The translations under genes were made by a program, and so were the position numbers. Below the pieces are notes generated by a model that was given only the letters and a program-made list of their open reading frames with translations, ran no database searches and was not told the DNA's origin. Shown in pieces: positions 1 through 13,390 of a stretch of 64,000 nt of DNA. Source of the DNA: Phoronis australis (taxonomy: Eukaryota > Phoronida > Phoronidae). Numbering within the stretch: position 1 is the first letter of the stretch; each line of letters opens with the position of its first letter. The stretch spans positions 468,527 to 532,526 of the forward strand of contig NMRA01000200.1 in the NCBI GenBank assembly GCA_002633005.1, written 5' to 3'.

Positions 1-3000
1 CTGTGACAAACCATGTCCCGATGGCTTTTATGGGCTGGAGTGTCGCAGTATGTGCAGGTGTAAGAATGGCGCACACTGCGACCCCACCAATGGCCAGTGT
101 CATTGTGAAGCTGGATGGATGGGAGACTTGTGTCGACTGCCCTGCCCTTCAGGATCCTACGGGCCCGATTGCAACTTAACATGTTCATGTCAGAATGGTG
201 CCAGCTGTGACCACATCAGTGGGGGTTGTATATGTGCACCTGGATACAGGGGTCTGTCTTGTGAGCAAAGTAAGTGATTGCTTTGAGGCCATGCTTGACT
301 GGGGCATGCTGGATGGCTGTCTTTTGTAATGGTAAATGCTGGAAATCCAGAATTTATGAACATATCTGAGTGTGGAGATGCACAAACATCTCTATTCGAT
401 GCTCTCGTAAAAAGCAGCATAGGAAAGGATTATTTGTCCGATCGGTATGTATGTGATTGACAAGATTACATCAATGTTTACATTGTGTCTCAGTTTGCAT
501 ACTCTAGTGTTTGCATTTTTAAAACAGTCATGTATTTGATGATTTCGACCATTCCAGCTTGTCAACCTGGTTTTTACGGTGCCAACTGTGCTCAGCAGTG
601 TTTGTGTGCCAATGGTGGGTCATGTGACCCTATAGATGGCAGATGTGATTGTGCAGCTGGCTGGACTGGTATTGCCTGTGAACAGAGTAAGTACCTCCTA
701 ATGTGACAGTAGGAGGGAGCTAATGTGGAGGTTTAAGTATTTGATAGTGTGTAGATGGATCCCTATATTTTCTGACTGTAAGGTGGGGAAAGTTTACTTT
801 TAAAAATTGGTCATTTTAATCTCCACTAATTTATTGCTGGTTGATAATTAGTTTTAATTTCGTTGTTAAAAGTTGTAAAATATTAGAAAAAGGCAAGCGT
901 TTTTTGCTCCTCAATTGCTTGTGTGGTTCTCTCTTGCGTAATTGTGTCTATGTTTCTGTAGATGTGCTGATATTTATTTCATACAAGCCAGTACAATGAT
1001 GCCTTGTATGACTTTCAGGCTGCGATAGTGATTATTTCGGTGCCAACTGCAAGGAACGCTGTGATTGTCTCTACAGTTCCTCATGTGACAGATTTGATGG
1101 AAGGTGCAAATGTAAGCCGGGGTACACTGGAACCAAATGTGACCAACGTATGTATTGTCTTTCTATTACAATATTTGGTGGAACTTTAAAGTCTTGTGCA
1201 GCTTACATTGAAATCTTTATGTTATTTTTTATTAGTACATTTAAGGTTATCCAGGACCTTAAGAAACGGTCTCAACTCTTAAGTCAAATATCAAAAAAAC
1301 TATGCTTTGTCAACCATTAAAAGTATATATTTTCTGAGAGGAGAAAAAGAGGGGATTCTGAAAATGCTTACTTTTGTGTCATGTTCAAGAAAGATACATT
1401 CATAGCAGAATAACCCCCTGGCCGATTTTACTGAAACTTTTTAATTAAAACTTTACGTTATATCTTAAAAACGCTGTTAGAAAATTATGATTATTCACTT
1501 AGTTCAGGTTTTAAGCCAAATTAACTAGCAAAACACGAGGCATTTTTGTAAAAAAAAAACGTCAGTTTTATTCTTAGATCGCTTGGTTCACGAAAACTAG
1601 GCATTTTAAAGCAAAATCCTATCAGTGCATTTGAGACATAACGTAAAGTTTTCACTTAAAAAAGTTTTAGTAAAATTGGCTAGGGGGGTTATTTTGCTAT
1701 GAACGTACCTTTCGTGCACATGAAATTTTGACTTAAGAAACGTGATCATGTGACAATAATAAAGGCACAGTAGTAAGAAGCATATTTTTTAGAATCCTCG
1801 AACTTTCTCTTTTCAGAAAATAATACTTTTAATGGTTGTCAGAGCATGGTTTTTTGATATTTCACTTAGAGTTGAGGTTGTTTATTAAGGTCCTAGATAA
1901 CCTTAACTGTTTTCCCCTGAAAAATGTGTAAGCGTGTGTGCATACGCGTGTACGTGCATGTGTGTGTGTGAGAAAACAAGACACGCTGCTGTAAGATTTC
2001 AGTGTATACAAGAGTTATCCGCATGCACACCATAGACCTGGTACAACAATTCTGTTGTGTCATACTTGAGTATTTAGCAGAAACAAAATAATGCTTTTGG
2101 TTACTGACGTTTCTAGTATGTTTATGTAAATTTACGTGGAAGCAGTGTCTCCATACTACACCCTTTTTTCTGTTTCCAAAAATGTATGTTAATTCTGATA
2201 GTTGAAAATGTAATCTTCATATGTGAGAAATGATATTTAAATTGAACATTGTTGAGTTATGACTGATGACTTATTCTATCACATTTCATTCATCTTAAGT
2301 ATAGTTTTGTAGTGTGTGATGTAACTATTTCTTTCACTTCTCTGAAGGTTGCCCTGACAACACATATGGTGAGAACTGTGTCATGACCTGCAACTGTCAA
2401 AATGGAGGCCAGTGTGATCATGAGACGGGCCAGTGTCACTGTACTCCTGGATGGAGGGGGCGCCACTGTGACAAAGGTATGACACTAGTGTGAGCAAGCA
2501 GCATGAACTGTATTCTCTTTCATGTTATGCATTAAGAGATCTTTTTCAAGTTCAAGTGAATTAGATACATGATATAGTTATGCCATTAACAATGCAACAG
2601 ACACTTTACTGTATCTGTTTCCATGGATCATCATTTCTCAGAGAATTTTAGGCGTTAATTGCTGTCAACTTTCATGAATTTGTTCATTTTTATATCCTTT
2701 TAGGCATAAAAATCACTACATATATGCATAATTATTGATCACCTAAAAGTAATGTTACCTTTTGATTTGTTGGTGTTTTGAAGCAAGATTGTGGAGAGAA
2801 AACTCCTGGTAAATAACGTAAGTAGTCAAAAGCACAAGGTCTGACCAATAGAAGACGTGTGCTAAGGACCAACGTGATTGTTCAGTTTAAGTTTGTAAAG
2901 GACTGGCTGTGGAGATATCTTCGTTGGAAATCATGTCAACCACAGAATTTCAAGGACGGATATATATTATGCGCCAAATGGCACGACAGTCCTGGAGTTT

Positions 3001-6000
3001 GAATTTAGAAATTCATGCATTTTTATAAGTACTTTTTCTGTTTGGAAACGTCAGTGAGAATTGTAATTAATTTACTAAGCTGGATAGCACAAAATGTATC
3101 GGAGTATTGAAAGTTTATGCAGATGTTTGTGTTTATTTCAGCATGTCTGCCTGGCTCCTATGGTCGACAATGTAAAGAGCAGTGTACATGTTCATCTGAC
3201 CAGCCATGTCATCATGTGACGGGAGCGTGCCAGTGTAATGCTGGCTACACTGGCCAGTCATGTGAAAAACGTGAGACTTTGAATTAGTGCAACATTTGTC
3301 TTGGAATAAAGCATTGACGTACCATTTTCTAATAGACTATTTTTGTGCAGCCCTCCCTCTCTTGGTCATATGCTATTTTACTCTTATTTGTAACCAGGTC
3401 ACGTCACCTAATCACAATTAGTCTTGTAACTTGTGAGGACAAGAACTAGCATATGACCAACAGAAAGGGGTTCACATGAAAATGATAAATTTACCAGGAT
3501 TTTGAGGTAGAGTTACTGTTAATGTAATGTAATGAAATGTTTTGTGTTGCCTTATTAATCATGTTTGTTTGCATGTATCTTAAAAGTGAGTAAAGCTGAA
3601 TGCTCTTTTGAAAATACTGTTGCAAAGTTGTAACAAGATTTCTGTTGTTGTTGAAAGCCTGTGAAGCTGGCACGTTTGGACCCGACTGTATGGGACGGTG
3701 TTTCTGTAGTGAGAGTACAAACTGTGATCACATCACAGGAGAGTGTATCTGCAGTCCTGGCAAAAGAGGGCGCTACTGCGAAAAAGGTAAGTATTCAAAC
3801 TCAGTTTCATGAAAGTTATATATACATATAAGCAAGTACAAGAACAAGCCAATATTGTATATCTTTTTCATTGTGGAACAAAGTTTTATTGTTATTCAGT
3901 AATTTGACTTATTAGTGAATAAAGATTGAAATGTGAACTTAGAATTGCATAGTAAGTAATTTGACTGATATTTTAGTGATTATGTTTTATGCTGAAAGCT
4001 ATAGCTTACGTGTGGTCACACTTCCAGGCTGCCATAAGCATCACTATGGACCAGAATGCAACGAGAAGTGTGAATGTAAGAATGGAGCCAGGTGTGACAA
4101 GCTCACCGGTCAGTGTTATTGTAAACCAGGCTGGACTGGGCCACTGTGCAACCAGAAGTGTCCTGAAGGTGAGTTGCTCATCTGCTCATTGGTGATGTAT
4201 CATCACAAACAGTAAGTTTACAGGTTGTTGCTCTCTGTATTCTTAGTGACGATCAGCTGATAATGCTGCCTTTCCCCAGGTACATGTTTCAATCATGTCT
4301 AGTTATAGCACTGAATTTTGTTGTACTCAAGCTACAATAATCTGCATTCTTGTGTTAGTCTGATTCTTTTGTTTTTATTTGCTAATAGAAGAGTTATCAC
4401 TAACAGCAGTTATGTCACTCATTCAATTATAGACTTCATCATTCATTCTGGCGAGGTGTTGCATGTGAAAAATGTCCAAAATATTTGGGTTTTTCATCTC
4501 TTTTAATGCAGTAATTGTCTCAGATGTGTCTATAATTAAAAGCTTCTAGTAATGTTTATTGGTGTGTAATCAATGTAAGTTGAACAATTTTAATTTCAGG
4601 ACGATTTGGTGATAACTGTGCAGAAACGTGTTTTTGTGAAAATGGAGGAACATGCGACTCTGTGACTGGTCGGTGTTTGTGTCAAGATGGCACGTATGGA
4701 GATCACTGTGAAAAAGGTAAATATAAAGCTTGGCTGACTCTTCATATTTTTACTTCACCTTAAACTATTTGAATGATTGATTGACTGAATGAGTGCATGA
4801 ATAAATGCGAAGTTACAGATTTTACTGCAAATACAATGCTTCAGTACACTTGTGTACATGACTGAGTGACTGGACACGATCAGTTATATATAACTTTATA
4901 TTGTCTGACTGAATGCAATTAATGTCAAGTGAAATCAGACCAATTTGTTTAAGATGTATAATTGACAGTTAAATTTATATGTATTGAACACGATGGTTAG
5001 ACCTCACTGTAGAATGGCAATTATTTCATTGTTTCTGTTTTTTCTAGTTTGCGATGAGGGTAATTGGGGCACAGAATGTCTCTTTGACTGTCAATGTGAG
5101 AACGGTGCCTCATGTCATCCTCGCACTGGTCACTGTACATGTGGTGTGGGCTGGACTGGTCAGCGGTGTAATATTCCATGCCCAGCAGGCACATTTGGTG
5201 TCAACTGTTCGCAGACATGTTCATGTCAACATGGTGGTCAATGTGACAGAGAGACGGGATGTTGCAAGTGTCCGTCTGGCTGGTATGGACAACTGTGTGA
5301 GCTACGTGAGTACTGTCTCATAATTGAGCTACATTAACCCTTATCCTGCTGAGCCTCTATTCAGCCCACTTTCTCTGTGTGCTGAGCTACACTAAGATGT
5401 TTTGAAGGTCACCCAGACTAATGGCCTAACAATTTTAAATTGGAAATTTGAAGGGGAAATGTTAATTTCATAGAAAAGAAACCAACATAAAATTTGTCCA
5501 GAATTTAATAGAGATTTTCACCACATGTAAATCTTCATAATAGCCTGTGTGAGCTACATTAGTACTGTCTCATTTCTGTATGAGCTATGTGAACACTGTC
5601 TCATAACTGTATGAGCTATGTGAACACTGTCTCATGACTGTATGAGCTATGTGAACACTGTCTCGTAACTGTATGAGCTATGTGAACACTGTCTCGTAAC
5701 TGTATGAGCTATGTGAACACTGTCTCGTAACTGTATGAGCTATGTGAACACTGTCTCATAACTGTATGAGCTATGTGAGTAATGTCTCGCAATTGTATGA
5801 GCTATGCCAATTTGCTCATCTGTGTTTTTATGATAGTCTCATTCAATACTGATTTACAAGACATTATTGAGTATTTTGAAAAGAATGTTCTGTATCCTAT
5901 CAAGCCACCAACCAACCAGGTTGTTGTTTATCCAGGATGTCCTGAGGGTTTCTATGGTGAATATTGCAAGAGAACATGTGATTGTGTGAACGGAGCAAAG

Positions 6001-9000
6001 TGTGACCCAATACATGGCCAGTGTAGATGTTTAAATGGGTTCACTGGTGATCGGTGCGAACAAGGTACGTACCTCCAGCTGCATAATAGAATCTAATTGA
6101 ATCATGTTGAAGAAGCAAATTTAGTGCCTCCAAAGTTAAATAAACTAGACTAGATATTAAACGGACCATTGTAAATGCATGGGGATTATGGATTTGCTTA
6201 AAATTTACTTTAGAGAAATTTTATTGAGTTTACCAACATCTTTCCACAGTCTGATAGATGCTGCTAATCAAGCAGTTGTTGCAATATTCGTAACTAACAC
6301 TAGTTACAAATGAATAGAGTGATTCAAGAACATAGCAAAAATAGTATTGTACAATATAATGTGTCGCTTTCATTTGCTTGTATTACTCCTGTGTTAAGTG
6401 AGTCAAATTGGTCAAGTGAGTGGTATCTATAGCTAAAATATGTTGAATGTTGATTGTAGTTTGTCCAGCTGGTCGCTATGGTCAGATGTGTTCTAGTATG
6501 TGTAACTGTGGCTCTGAGCCCTGTCACCCAAAGACAGGAGAGTGTAGTTGTCCACCGGGTAAACAAGGCCCTGGGTGTGCTCAAGGTAAGAGGCTGTGAG
6601 GTAGAGGAATTGAGGATTTGTGGAACAAAACAGAGATGCCAGACTTGAGAAACTGATAGTTTGTGAATCCACAAGCTTATAGTCTTAGAATCAATCATAC
6701 TTTGACAGGGAATTGTTCTTTGCATTTGTTAAAAGTATTAGTTTAATAAGTTACGTTGACATGTGTGTGACTTATTTAAGCAGCTGGTATTGTAACTTGG
6801 CGAAATTACGTTTCTCCAAGCCTGTTACTCTGTTGGGAAATTTTTTGTTTCCTTGTTTGTTTGCATGCTACAGGTCACATTTTTGCCTGATTGATATGAA
6901 ATTTACACGCAACATGTAGCTTGTTAAAAGCTGAAGGCCACATTGATAGCCATTTTTCAAATTGTCGCTTTGCAGTGCTCTAGCTCAGCAGTCTTTGACA
7001 GATTTTCCTTAAATTTGGTATGTAGGTAGATTTCTTCAAGGGCTATTGGAAGAATGTCACAGTTACTCACTTCAACCTAATGTTCTCAAGTTTTTTGAGG
7101 TTTTTAGTGGTCCTTCTGACTATTTAATTTATTGATTTTTCATGTCATATCTCCGACGTCCCTTGACAGATATTGTCGGAAGTTTGGCATATCTATAGGC
7201 ATACACATGCTGCTGCGATGTCTGTGTCATTGAGTTGCTGACGACATTGTCACTGTTGTCAATACCAACATCATCAACAGTGTCTTGGTTGTCATTGGTG
7301 TCATGGACATCATACTTGTATTTGTTGGTGTTTTAGCTTTTGTCGTCAGCCTCAATTCTAAGTTCTCCTTTTGATTTTGCCAAGTTCCTCAGAGTGCTTT
7401 CATTTTTATATTGGAAATACTGGCCACTTTTAGTAGCATATGGCAGAAGCAGTGTTGGAACACAGTTAATAGCTAAATGAAAAATAGCAAAATCCTTTTC
7501 TAACTTCCCCCCAAACTGTGAAGTCCAAATACGACTGTGCTTGAAGATGTGTAGGAACATTTGCTTCAACTGTTGCCGTTTTCTTTCTTTAGGGTGTCCC
7601 CTTCAGATGTATGGACCAAACTGCAGCTATGCATGTCAGTGTAAGAATAGTGCTGCCTGTGATCCAGTAACGGGAGTATGTACATGTAAGGAAGGATGGA
7701 TTGGACCAACTTGTAACAGGAAGTCAGGTGAGAGGTTAACTCTTATTTCACAGATTTCCTTTGACCTGTTTTCATGCTACAGTGAAAAATGTACACAGCC
7801 CATGCTGCTAGGAATGAATTAAGAGCACCATTCTTGAGCTATCATCCTCTAAGGAAATAGAATTGATATGATTAGATAGTGAGTGTCTTTTTGATGGAAA
7901 CGGAGCAACTGCTTTTAAGCACATGTATTAATTATGATGCAGTATGATCTCTGATTTTGATTACTAAATGGTGAGGTAATTTTGATTACTAAATGGTGAG
8001 GTAAAGTCATACAGCTCATTGTACTGCATGGATTGTCAGCTATGCATGTTGTCTGTATATCACAACAACTCTTTTTTTTCTGAACTTTAAAAAGTCAGGA
8101 AATCATGCAACCTATCATAGCTTTCCAATAGGATGCACTGAGGTAGAAAACTACCATTGCACAATAAATGTTGCGATAACGTAACCTTAGTAGACATGGT
8201 ATTGTCAAGACTAAGGTGTAAGGTTGCTTATAATGTCTGATATTGTAGTCTTGGAATACTTAATAAGTCATATTTTATTTAAAAGCATGTTTGTACAGCT
8301 TTACCGCTCAAATTTCTCAATGTAATATTTTAATATCACAGTATTTAACCATAATTTAAATGCACAATATAAACTCACATTATGTTTATTCAGTAGCTTG
8401 AGTAACATTTGCCTGCTGGTATTCTGTGCTGGAGAATGATCATGCATGTGGCATATATTGTTCTATGGTGTCCGTGTGTTAGACAAGTTCACCCCATGGA
8501 AGGTGTTTTGAACCATAATAGGAAGACTTTTGAGTCCTTAAAAACAGGTGTTGGTGTTTGAGCCTGTAGCTTGAATTTAAACCTAAGATAAAAATTTGTA
8601 AACATTTGAGTGTCTTAGTGGCCTGCAGTTGTCAAGCATGAGGTGTATTTTAGTGTGAAACATTAAGTTATGTCAAACATTGTGAGCCTTATGTTACTGA
8701 CCTATAAGGGCCTGCCTGCAGTGTTGTCAATAGAAATGACTTTGTAACTGGTTTGTAGAGTCAACTTTAGTGTATGAACCTCTCTTGTATCAAGACACTC
8801 AAGAACAAATGAGGCCTGTTATAATAAACCACGCAGTAAATCGGTCAAGTTGGTGTGTCAATTTTCAGTAGTATTTAGACACAAAAGCTCATAAAACCAT
8901 AATAGAAAGGAAACTACAACAATTGTGTAATTCTAAATGTGGGGTGATATTTATAGCAAGTCAAAATGAAAAATGGAACTTATACATAGAGTTATAATTG

Positions 9001-11212
9001 CGCCTCATAACTATACCTATTTGTACGCTATTTGGAAAAAGTCTTCCCGAATTATACCCTCTCCTGTTGAGCAACTTTTAAAATAACGTCTCTATTCACA
9101 CCGTGCAGAGAATTCTCAGTGTTCCGTATTAATTTCATTCCTGCTTAATCTAAACTGAAACCCCAAATGTATTCTAAAATGGTGAAAAGGTGACTCAAAT
9201 CTATACTAAAAATGAAAACTGACACCCATCTCAGCAGCACTGCCCACTAACCACATTACATTGACTGCCCCCAGACAATAGTTATGATGATATTATTCAT
9301 GATGTGAATTATATTTCAGCTGTGGCAAAAACAACAAGATATATGATCGTTAAGGGTTCATTCATTTCTCAATCTTCAAGATCTTTTGTCTAATATGTAA
9401 TAACAATTAGGTTAGTGAGGTTGTATCCGTCAATCTTAAAAACTACTCTTTACTTTAATTTCAGGAGTATCCATTTTATGTTTTCATTATGACATTTATT
9501 CTGTATGAAAAGCATTCAGTTACCCAAAGAACTGAGATAACAATAATGCAATTGCATTATGTTTTGTAGTCCTAACTACCTTTGTCATACATTTTGTCTG
9601 CGATAACAAGTTCATCCCTGGCTTTCATCTTGGCATGTAAACAATCTTATCCCCTTTAACTAATCTTTCTTTCTTTGCTATAATCCTTACACATTCTAAT
9701 TCATCTTTTTCTTTTTATCTAAAGCTGGGGACAGGACAAGCGCAAGAGTAAGTTTCATTGCTTCTATGACAGTTTATGTTTCCACTTTTTATTGAAAGAG
9801 TAATAAAGTTTATTGTAAAATTGGAGTTGTTAGAATAAGTCATCAAGGCGACGTGTATGACAAACTTTACAGTTTGCGTATCTAACTACCGTATTGATTC
9901 TGCTGGGTTTGTCATGTTAGTTCACTAAAGAAAAACACCTTAATGATAAATTTTATTATTAATTTTTATTCTGAACACTATTCACTGGATCTTCAAAACT
10001 ACTAGAATTTGTCTGCCTTGAAAAGTACTTGAATTTTATGCATTAGACTTGACAAGTCCTTGATTTGCTTTTTAGCCAGGGTGAAATGTAGCTTTAAATT
10101 TGAATAGGAAACACTTGAAAAGTTCTTGAATCTAATAAATGGAAAATAAAAGTAACCATCGTACATAAAAAAGTATTATTAAAGTATGGAACTTAAGTTT
10201 TTTTAAAATTATCAGTCAAGCTACGGTATTTAAAACCTTTAACCCATCCTTATTTGCCATTAATGCTTACATTAGAGGAGGAAAGGTAGAAAAGGTCGGA
10301 AGGGTAAGAGTAAGGGTAAACTCCGGCGTAAGTTCAAGGGATACAAGTCATTACAGAACACAGTCTCAGGTGATGTGTGTGTGTTTGGTGTCGTCTTTCT
10401 AATCATTCATTTCTATCACTTGGTGTCTCTCTTATCTTTGTTGTTGTGTTTTTCATGTCTTGACGTTAAATACACACAGAATATGTTAATTGTCAACATT
10501 CCATCTCTTCAACTACATTTGTCATCACAATCGTTCAGTGTTTCTAAAGAGCCTGTAACTGTTTACAAGGGTTTACTTTATGAAGTGCATCTATTTCTAT
10601 CTATCTCTGTTCATCAAGTGCACTGTTTGTCTTGATGTTAGGATGACACACCTCACCATAGTGTAGGACTTGATCGCACCTGCCAATCACTCCACAAACA
10701 ATATTTAATTGTTTATGCCAAGACAGTTACTTGTTGAAACTGCAACTATTTTCTGAATTTCCAATGACTTTGCCTGCTGCAACAATTTTTAAGGTATATG
10801 AAAATGGTAAACCAATGAAACTTACAAGACTGAACATGGGTTGTCTGGTCTTGAAATGAAGCAATACACCTTCAGTTCAGCCACACTGTTTCTTCCACTC
10901 AGAATTTAGTAAATAGAATGTTATAGTTAGGCCCTATAATTATGGATTAGAAAATATCACTCATGTCAAATGTTGGTCTGCTTACCACCAGTCTGTTGGG
11001 CGTTTGCACTTGACTTTCAATCCACGTAAGTGCAAGACATGGAGAAAAAATGAGGTTAATGCAAACAGAGTGTTGTAACACACTGCAAGAATTTGGCAAC
11101 ATGTTCTCTTAGTTACACAGTGTTGTTTGTGTTTTCAGATGGAACTCGACCTCGACCTGTCATTTATCGAGGACCAGAGCGGGGAGATATCCCTGGGGAA
11201 ATAGGCAGTTAA
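1..11212 (+). CDS. MEGF6-like secreted multi-EGF protein, 3' part of gene (15 coding exons)
   Basis: Extracellular protein built of laminin-type EGF repeats; the 5' end lies outside the window. Exons from splice sites and phase: 1-269, 558-686, 1019-1147, 2348-2476, 3142-3270, 3658-3786, 4028-4168, 4600-4716, 5048-5305, 5936-6064, 6460-6585, 7593-7727, 9725-9747, 10276-10369, 11139-11212. They join in one frame to about 669 residues plus stop. Most EGF exons are 129 nt, phase 1-1, one repeat each; the exons at 1-269 and 5048-5305 carry two. I count 14 repeats of the pattern C-x(4-7)-G-x2-C-x3-C-x-C-x(3-4)-G-x-C-x8-C-x-C-x2-G-x2-G-x2-C. No transmembrane segment follows the last repeat. Instead there is a basic tail and a short end ([17 protein letters not shown]). 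MEGF6 is a secreted family member without a membrane anchor, so it fits better than the anchored MEGF10/11; the diagnostic N-terminal EMI domain is not visible here. The exact family member is an inference. Confidence 0.87.
1236..1912. mobile_element. Foldback element with TTAAGGTTAT ends, near-full-length palindrome
   Basis: The left part begins AAGGTTATCCAGGACCTTAA and the right end is its reverse complement (TTAAGGTCCTAGATAACCTT). The two arms pair for about 300 bp each: the segment near 1400-1450 matches the inverse of about 1655-1715, and about 1305-1335 matches the inverse of about 1812-1862. No ORF of note is inside. It sits in an intron of the EGF gene and is probably a non-autonomous MITE or foldback. 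Confidence 0.8.
3362..3460. repeat. Short inverted repeat, 14-bp perfect arms
   Basis: TTGGTCATATGCTA at 3362-3375 is matched perfectly by its reverse complement at 3447-3460, with a 71-bp loop. It lies in an intron of the EGF gene and may be a tiny MITE. Confidence 0.6.
5543..5808 (+). repeat. 31-bp minisatellite copied from an EGF exon 5' splice site
   Basis: About eight copies of a 31-bp unit containing GAGCTATGTGAACACTGTCT, plus a final partial copy. The unit closely matches the exon end and donor at about 5292-5325 (GAGCTAC/GTGAGTACTGTCT). The first copy (5543) and the last full copy (about 5763-5793, with GTGAGT kept) are closest to the donor sequence. Unrelated intron sequence of about 210 bp separates donor and array. 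Confidence 0.85.
9725..11212 (+). CDS. C-terminal non-EGF tail exons of the EGF-repeat gene, including a 23-nt microexon
   Basis: Three small exons follow the last EGF exon. The first (9725-9747) is a 23-nt microexon coding the phase codon plus GDRTSAR. The second (10276-10369) codes a run very rich in Lys, Arg and Gly, starting [15 protein letters not shown] and followed by [10 protein letters not shown]. The last (11139-11212) codes the final 25 residues and TAA at 11210-11212. All three have GT-AG borders and matching phases (1-0, 0-1, 1-stop). The basic run looks like a heparin- or matrix-binding patch, which suits a secreted protein; that role is inference. A TAG-ending donor context or alternative use of the microexon cannot be excluded without transcripts. 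Confidence 0.72.
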
Positions 11213-11786
11213 TGATCTCAGCTGAATTATGACCGCGACTGTAGTGTTGTGATTGGACCGTTTCTACTGCTACTGCGTTGGGTTCATCTCAGGTGACTAC
11301 TTGGACCGATTCACAGTGGGGACCATCACATGGCACTTATTCAACCTGTGTTTTATCACTCAATACGAGTCCTGTTATTACTGACTACTTCATCTCAGTG
11401 GTCTGTTAACATTACTTATGTCATTAATACCATGTTCTTGTCTTCTTAATCGGTGGTGTATTAGTTTTAGACATTTATTGTTTCGTGCATATACATTCAA
11501 ACTAGCCAGTATGTTAGATGTAAGGCATCTTTTTGTGCAATTTTGAAGCTCCCCATCTCGGGCAGAAGTAGTTGTTTCATTACATGTGTTATTACTCAGT
11601 TGGCTGTTGTGCATATGTTTGTTATTACTCAGTTGGCTATTGTGCATATATTTTTGAATTTCTGGACCGGTTAGTCCCTTGCTTCTTAAATATACAATAT
11701 GTTTTGTACTTGAAAACATTCTAAATATTTTAATAGCAATGTGATGTACCTCGTAATTATGAAACAATATTTGAAAAGTAAAACAC

Positions 11787-11792
11787 AATAAA
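11787..11792 (+). terminator. Candidate poly(A) signal AATAAA for the EGF-repeat gene
   Basis: AATAAA lies 575 nt after the stop codon of the EGF gene, a normal 3' UTR length. Other AATAAA copies occur further downstream (near 12207), so the choice is not certain. Confidence 0.35.
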
Positions 11793-13189
11793 AAAATTAT
11801 TACCAGGTCTGAAGCACTGTATATATTTGCATTGTGTTTAGCCAAAGTTCTCTTTTTCAATTTTTTCTTTTAAACACCCCTGTGCTACATAATAATCATA
11901 TTACATGTGTCTACAATTTGGCCATAGTAGGCACTGGAAGGTTTTAAAATACAGCTAGAAGTTTTGTATATATTTGTATAAATTGACCTGTAAGTGTATT
12001 TATTTGTCATTAATGAAACACAATGACATTCAAAGAAATAATTTATTTAAAACCCTTTTAACTTTGTACACTCTTTGTTTTTACTAAGTTCTGCTTACCG
12101 ACTGGGTGGGCAACAAGTAAACTATCAACAACGTACTGTTTGCCTTTTTATCTCCGTGGTTACCAACATACCAAAACCAAATGTTTCAACATCCAGACTT
12201 CACACAATAAACAATTTATGACAACAGAGTAAAACTTGGGTACACATGCACTGACATTTCTCATATTATAGAACATGATGTCTATCACTGCTAATGCCTA
12301 ACAGAGACTTGCATGTTATAAATTGTCACTACTGCCAGTCTCTGAAGTTACAGTAAAATATCAATTTTGGACAAAAATAATTGACAAAATCGATCTTTTT
12401 CCATTTTTTTAACATTTCTAACAACTGATAGCTATGATATAGACCTGACAAAGTTGGTGATACTTATGAAAAAATGAAGCTGTCCGCCATATTGGGTCCT
12501 AAATTGGTAATATTTTACAGTGCCCATTAACAACGTGAAAAATGGTCAGTGTATGGTTTTTCAAAATCCATTTTCAGGTTGCCTAGTTTTGTATGACCTG
12601 AAACCACGAATCAGACCAAGTGTGAACCAGTGCCAACAAACATTAATTTGTAAGGTGGCACAATGGTTTCATATCATTGCCATCAACTTTTTTTTGTAAA
12701 TCATGATCCAACTAAGTTACTGCAGGGTAACCATCAAAAATGAAAACAATATATATATATATATATAAGGAAAGGAATGTCTGCCACATTGCTGCAAGCA
12801 ATACTAAAATCCAACAACCACAGTTATACGGTGATAAACCCTCCACACTAAATAAATGATCCATATCGGTCAATTATTTTCCCAGAACATTATGCAAATT
12901 ACTGAAATGTACAACTGAAGAAAATGGATAGTTCCGACAAACGCAACAAGGCCACGTCCGCCACAGTTCCTATTGCTAAGTCCCACACGCAAAATCCAAA
13001 TGTGAACATCTACATATACCTACCACGATTCTTTTTAATGCGTATTCAATCATATATACTGTTACCACCATGGAGGTGCACAATGGCAAAGGTACAAGGT
13101 AAAAGCGAATACAACACAGAAGGGCAGACCTCAGACTGCCAGTCTATAGACTACTAAATTATTCACATTGAGCTAGTCAGCTGTAAGAT

Positions 13190-13390
13190 TTAAACAGCTA
13201 GGCATTGAGGTTTCCACACGTTTGTGCACTCCACTAAGTTCAGTGACACATTTTGTGGTAAGCTATTCCACAGCGCAACTTGTGATAAGGAAATTTGTCT
13301 TCGAGTAATTAGACAAGTGTAAAGTTTTCTTGGCCGGTGACCACCAGTGATTAAGTGCGTGGTAATTAAAATACACAAGTTTTTTTGGCA
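13190..13390 (-). pseudogene. Decayed non-LTR retrotransposon 3' fragment
   Basis: The minus strand reads a short frame containing ALWNSLPQNVSLNLVECTN just before a stop. The string LWNSLP is typical of the extreme C-terminus of CR1/L2-like reverse transcriptase ORFs, which usually end within about 25 residues of it, as here. The match is short, no catalytic reverse transcriptase region is present, and neighbouring sequence is in other frames. It is a remnant at best. Confidence 0.42.
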
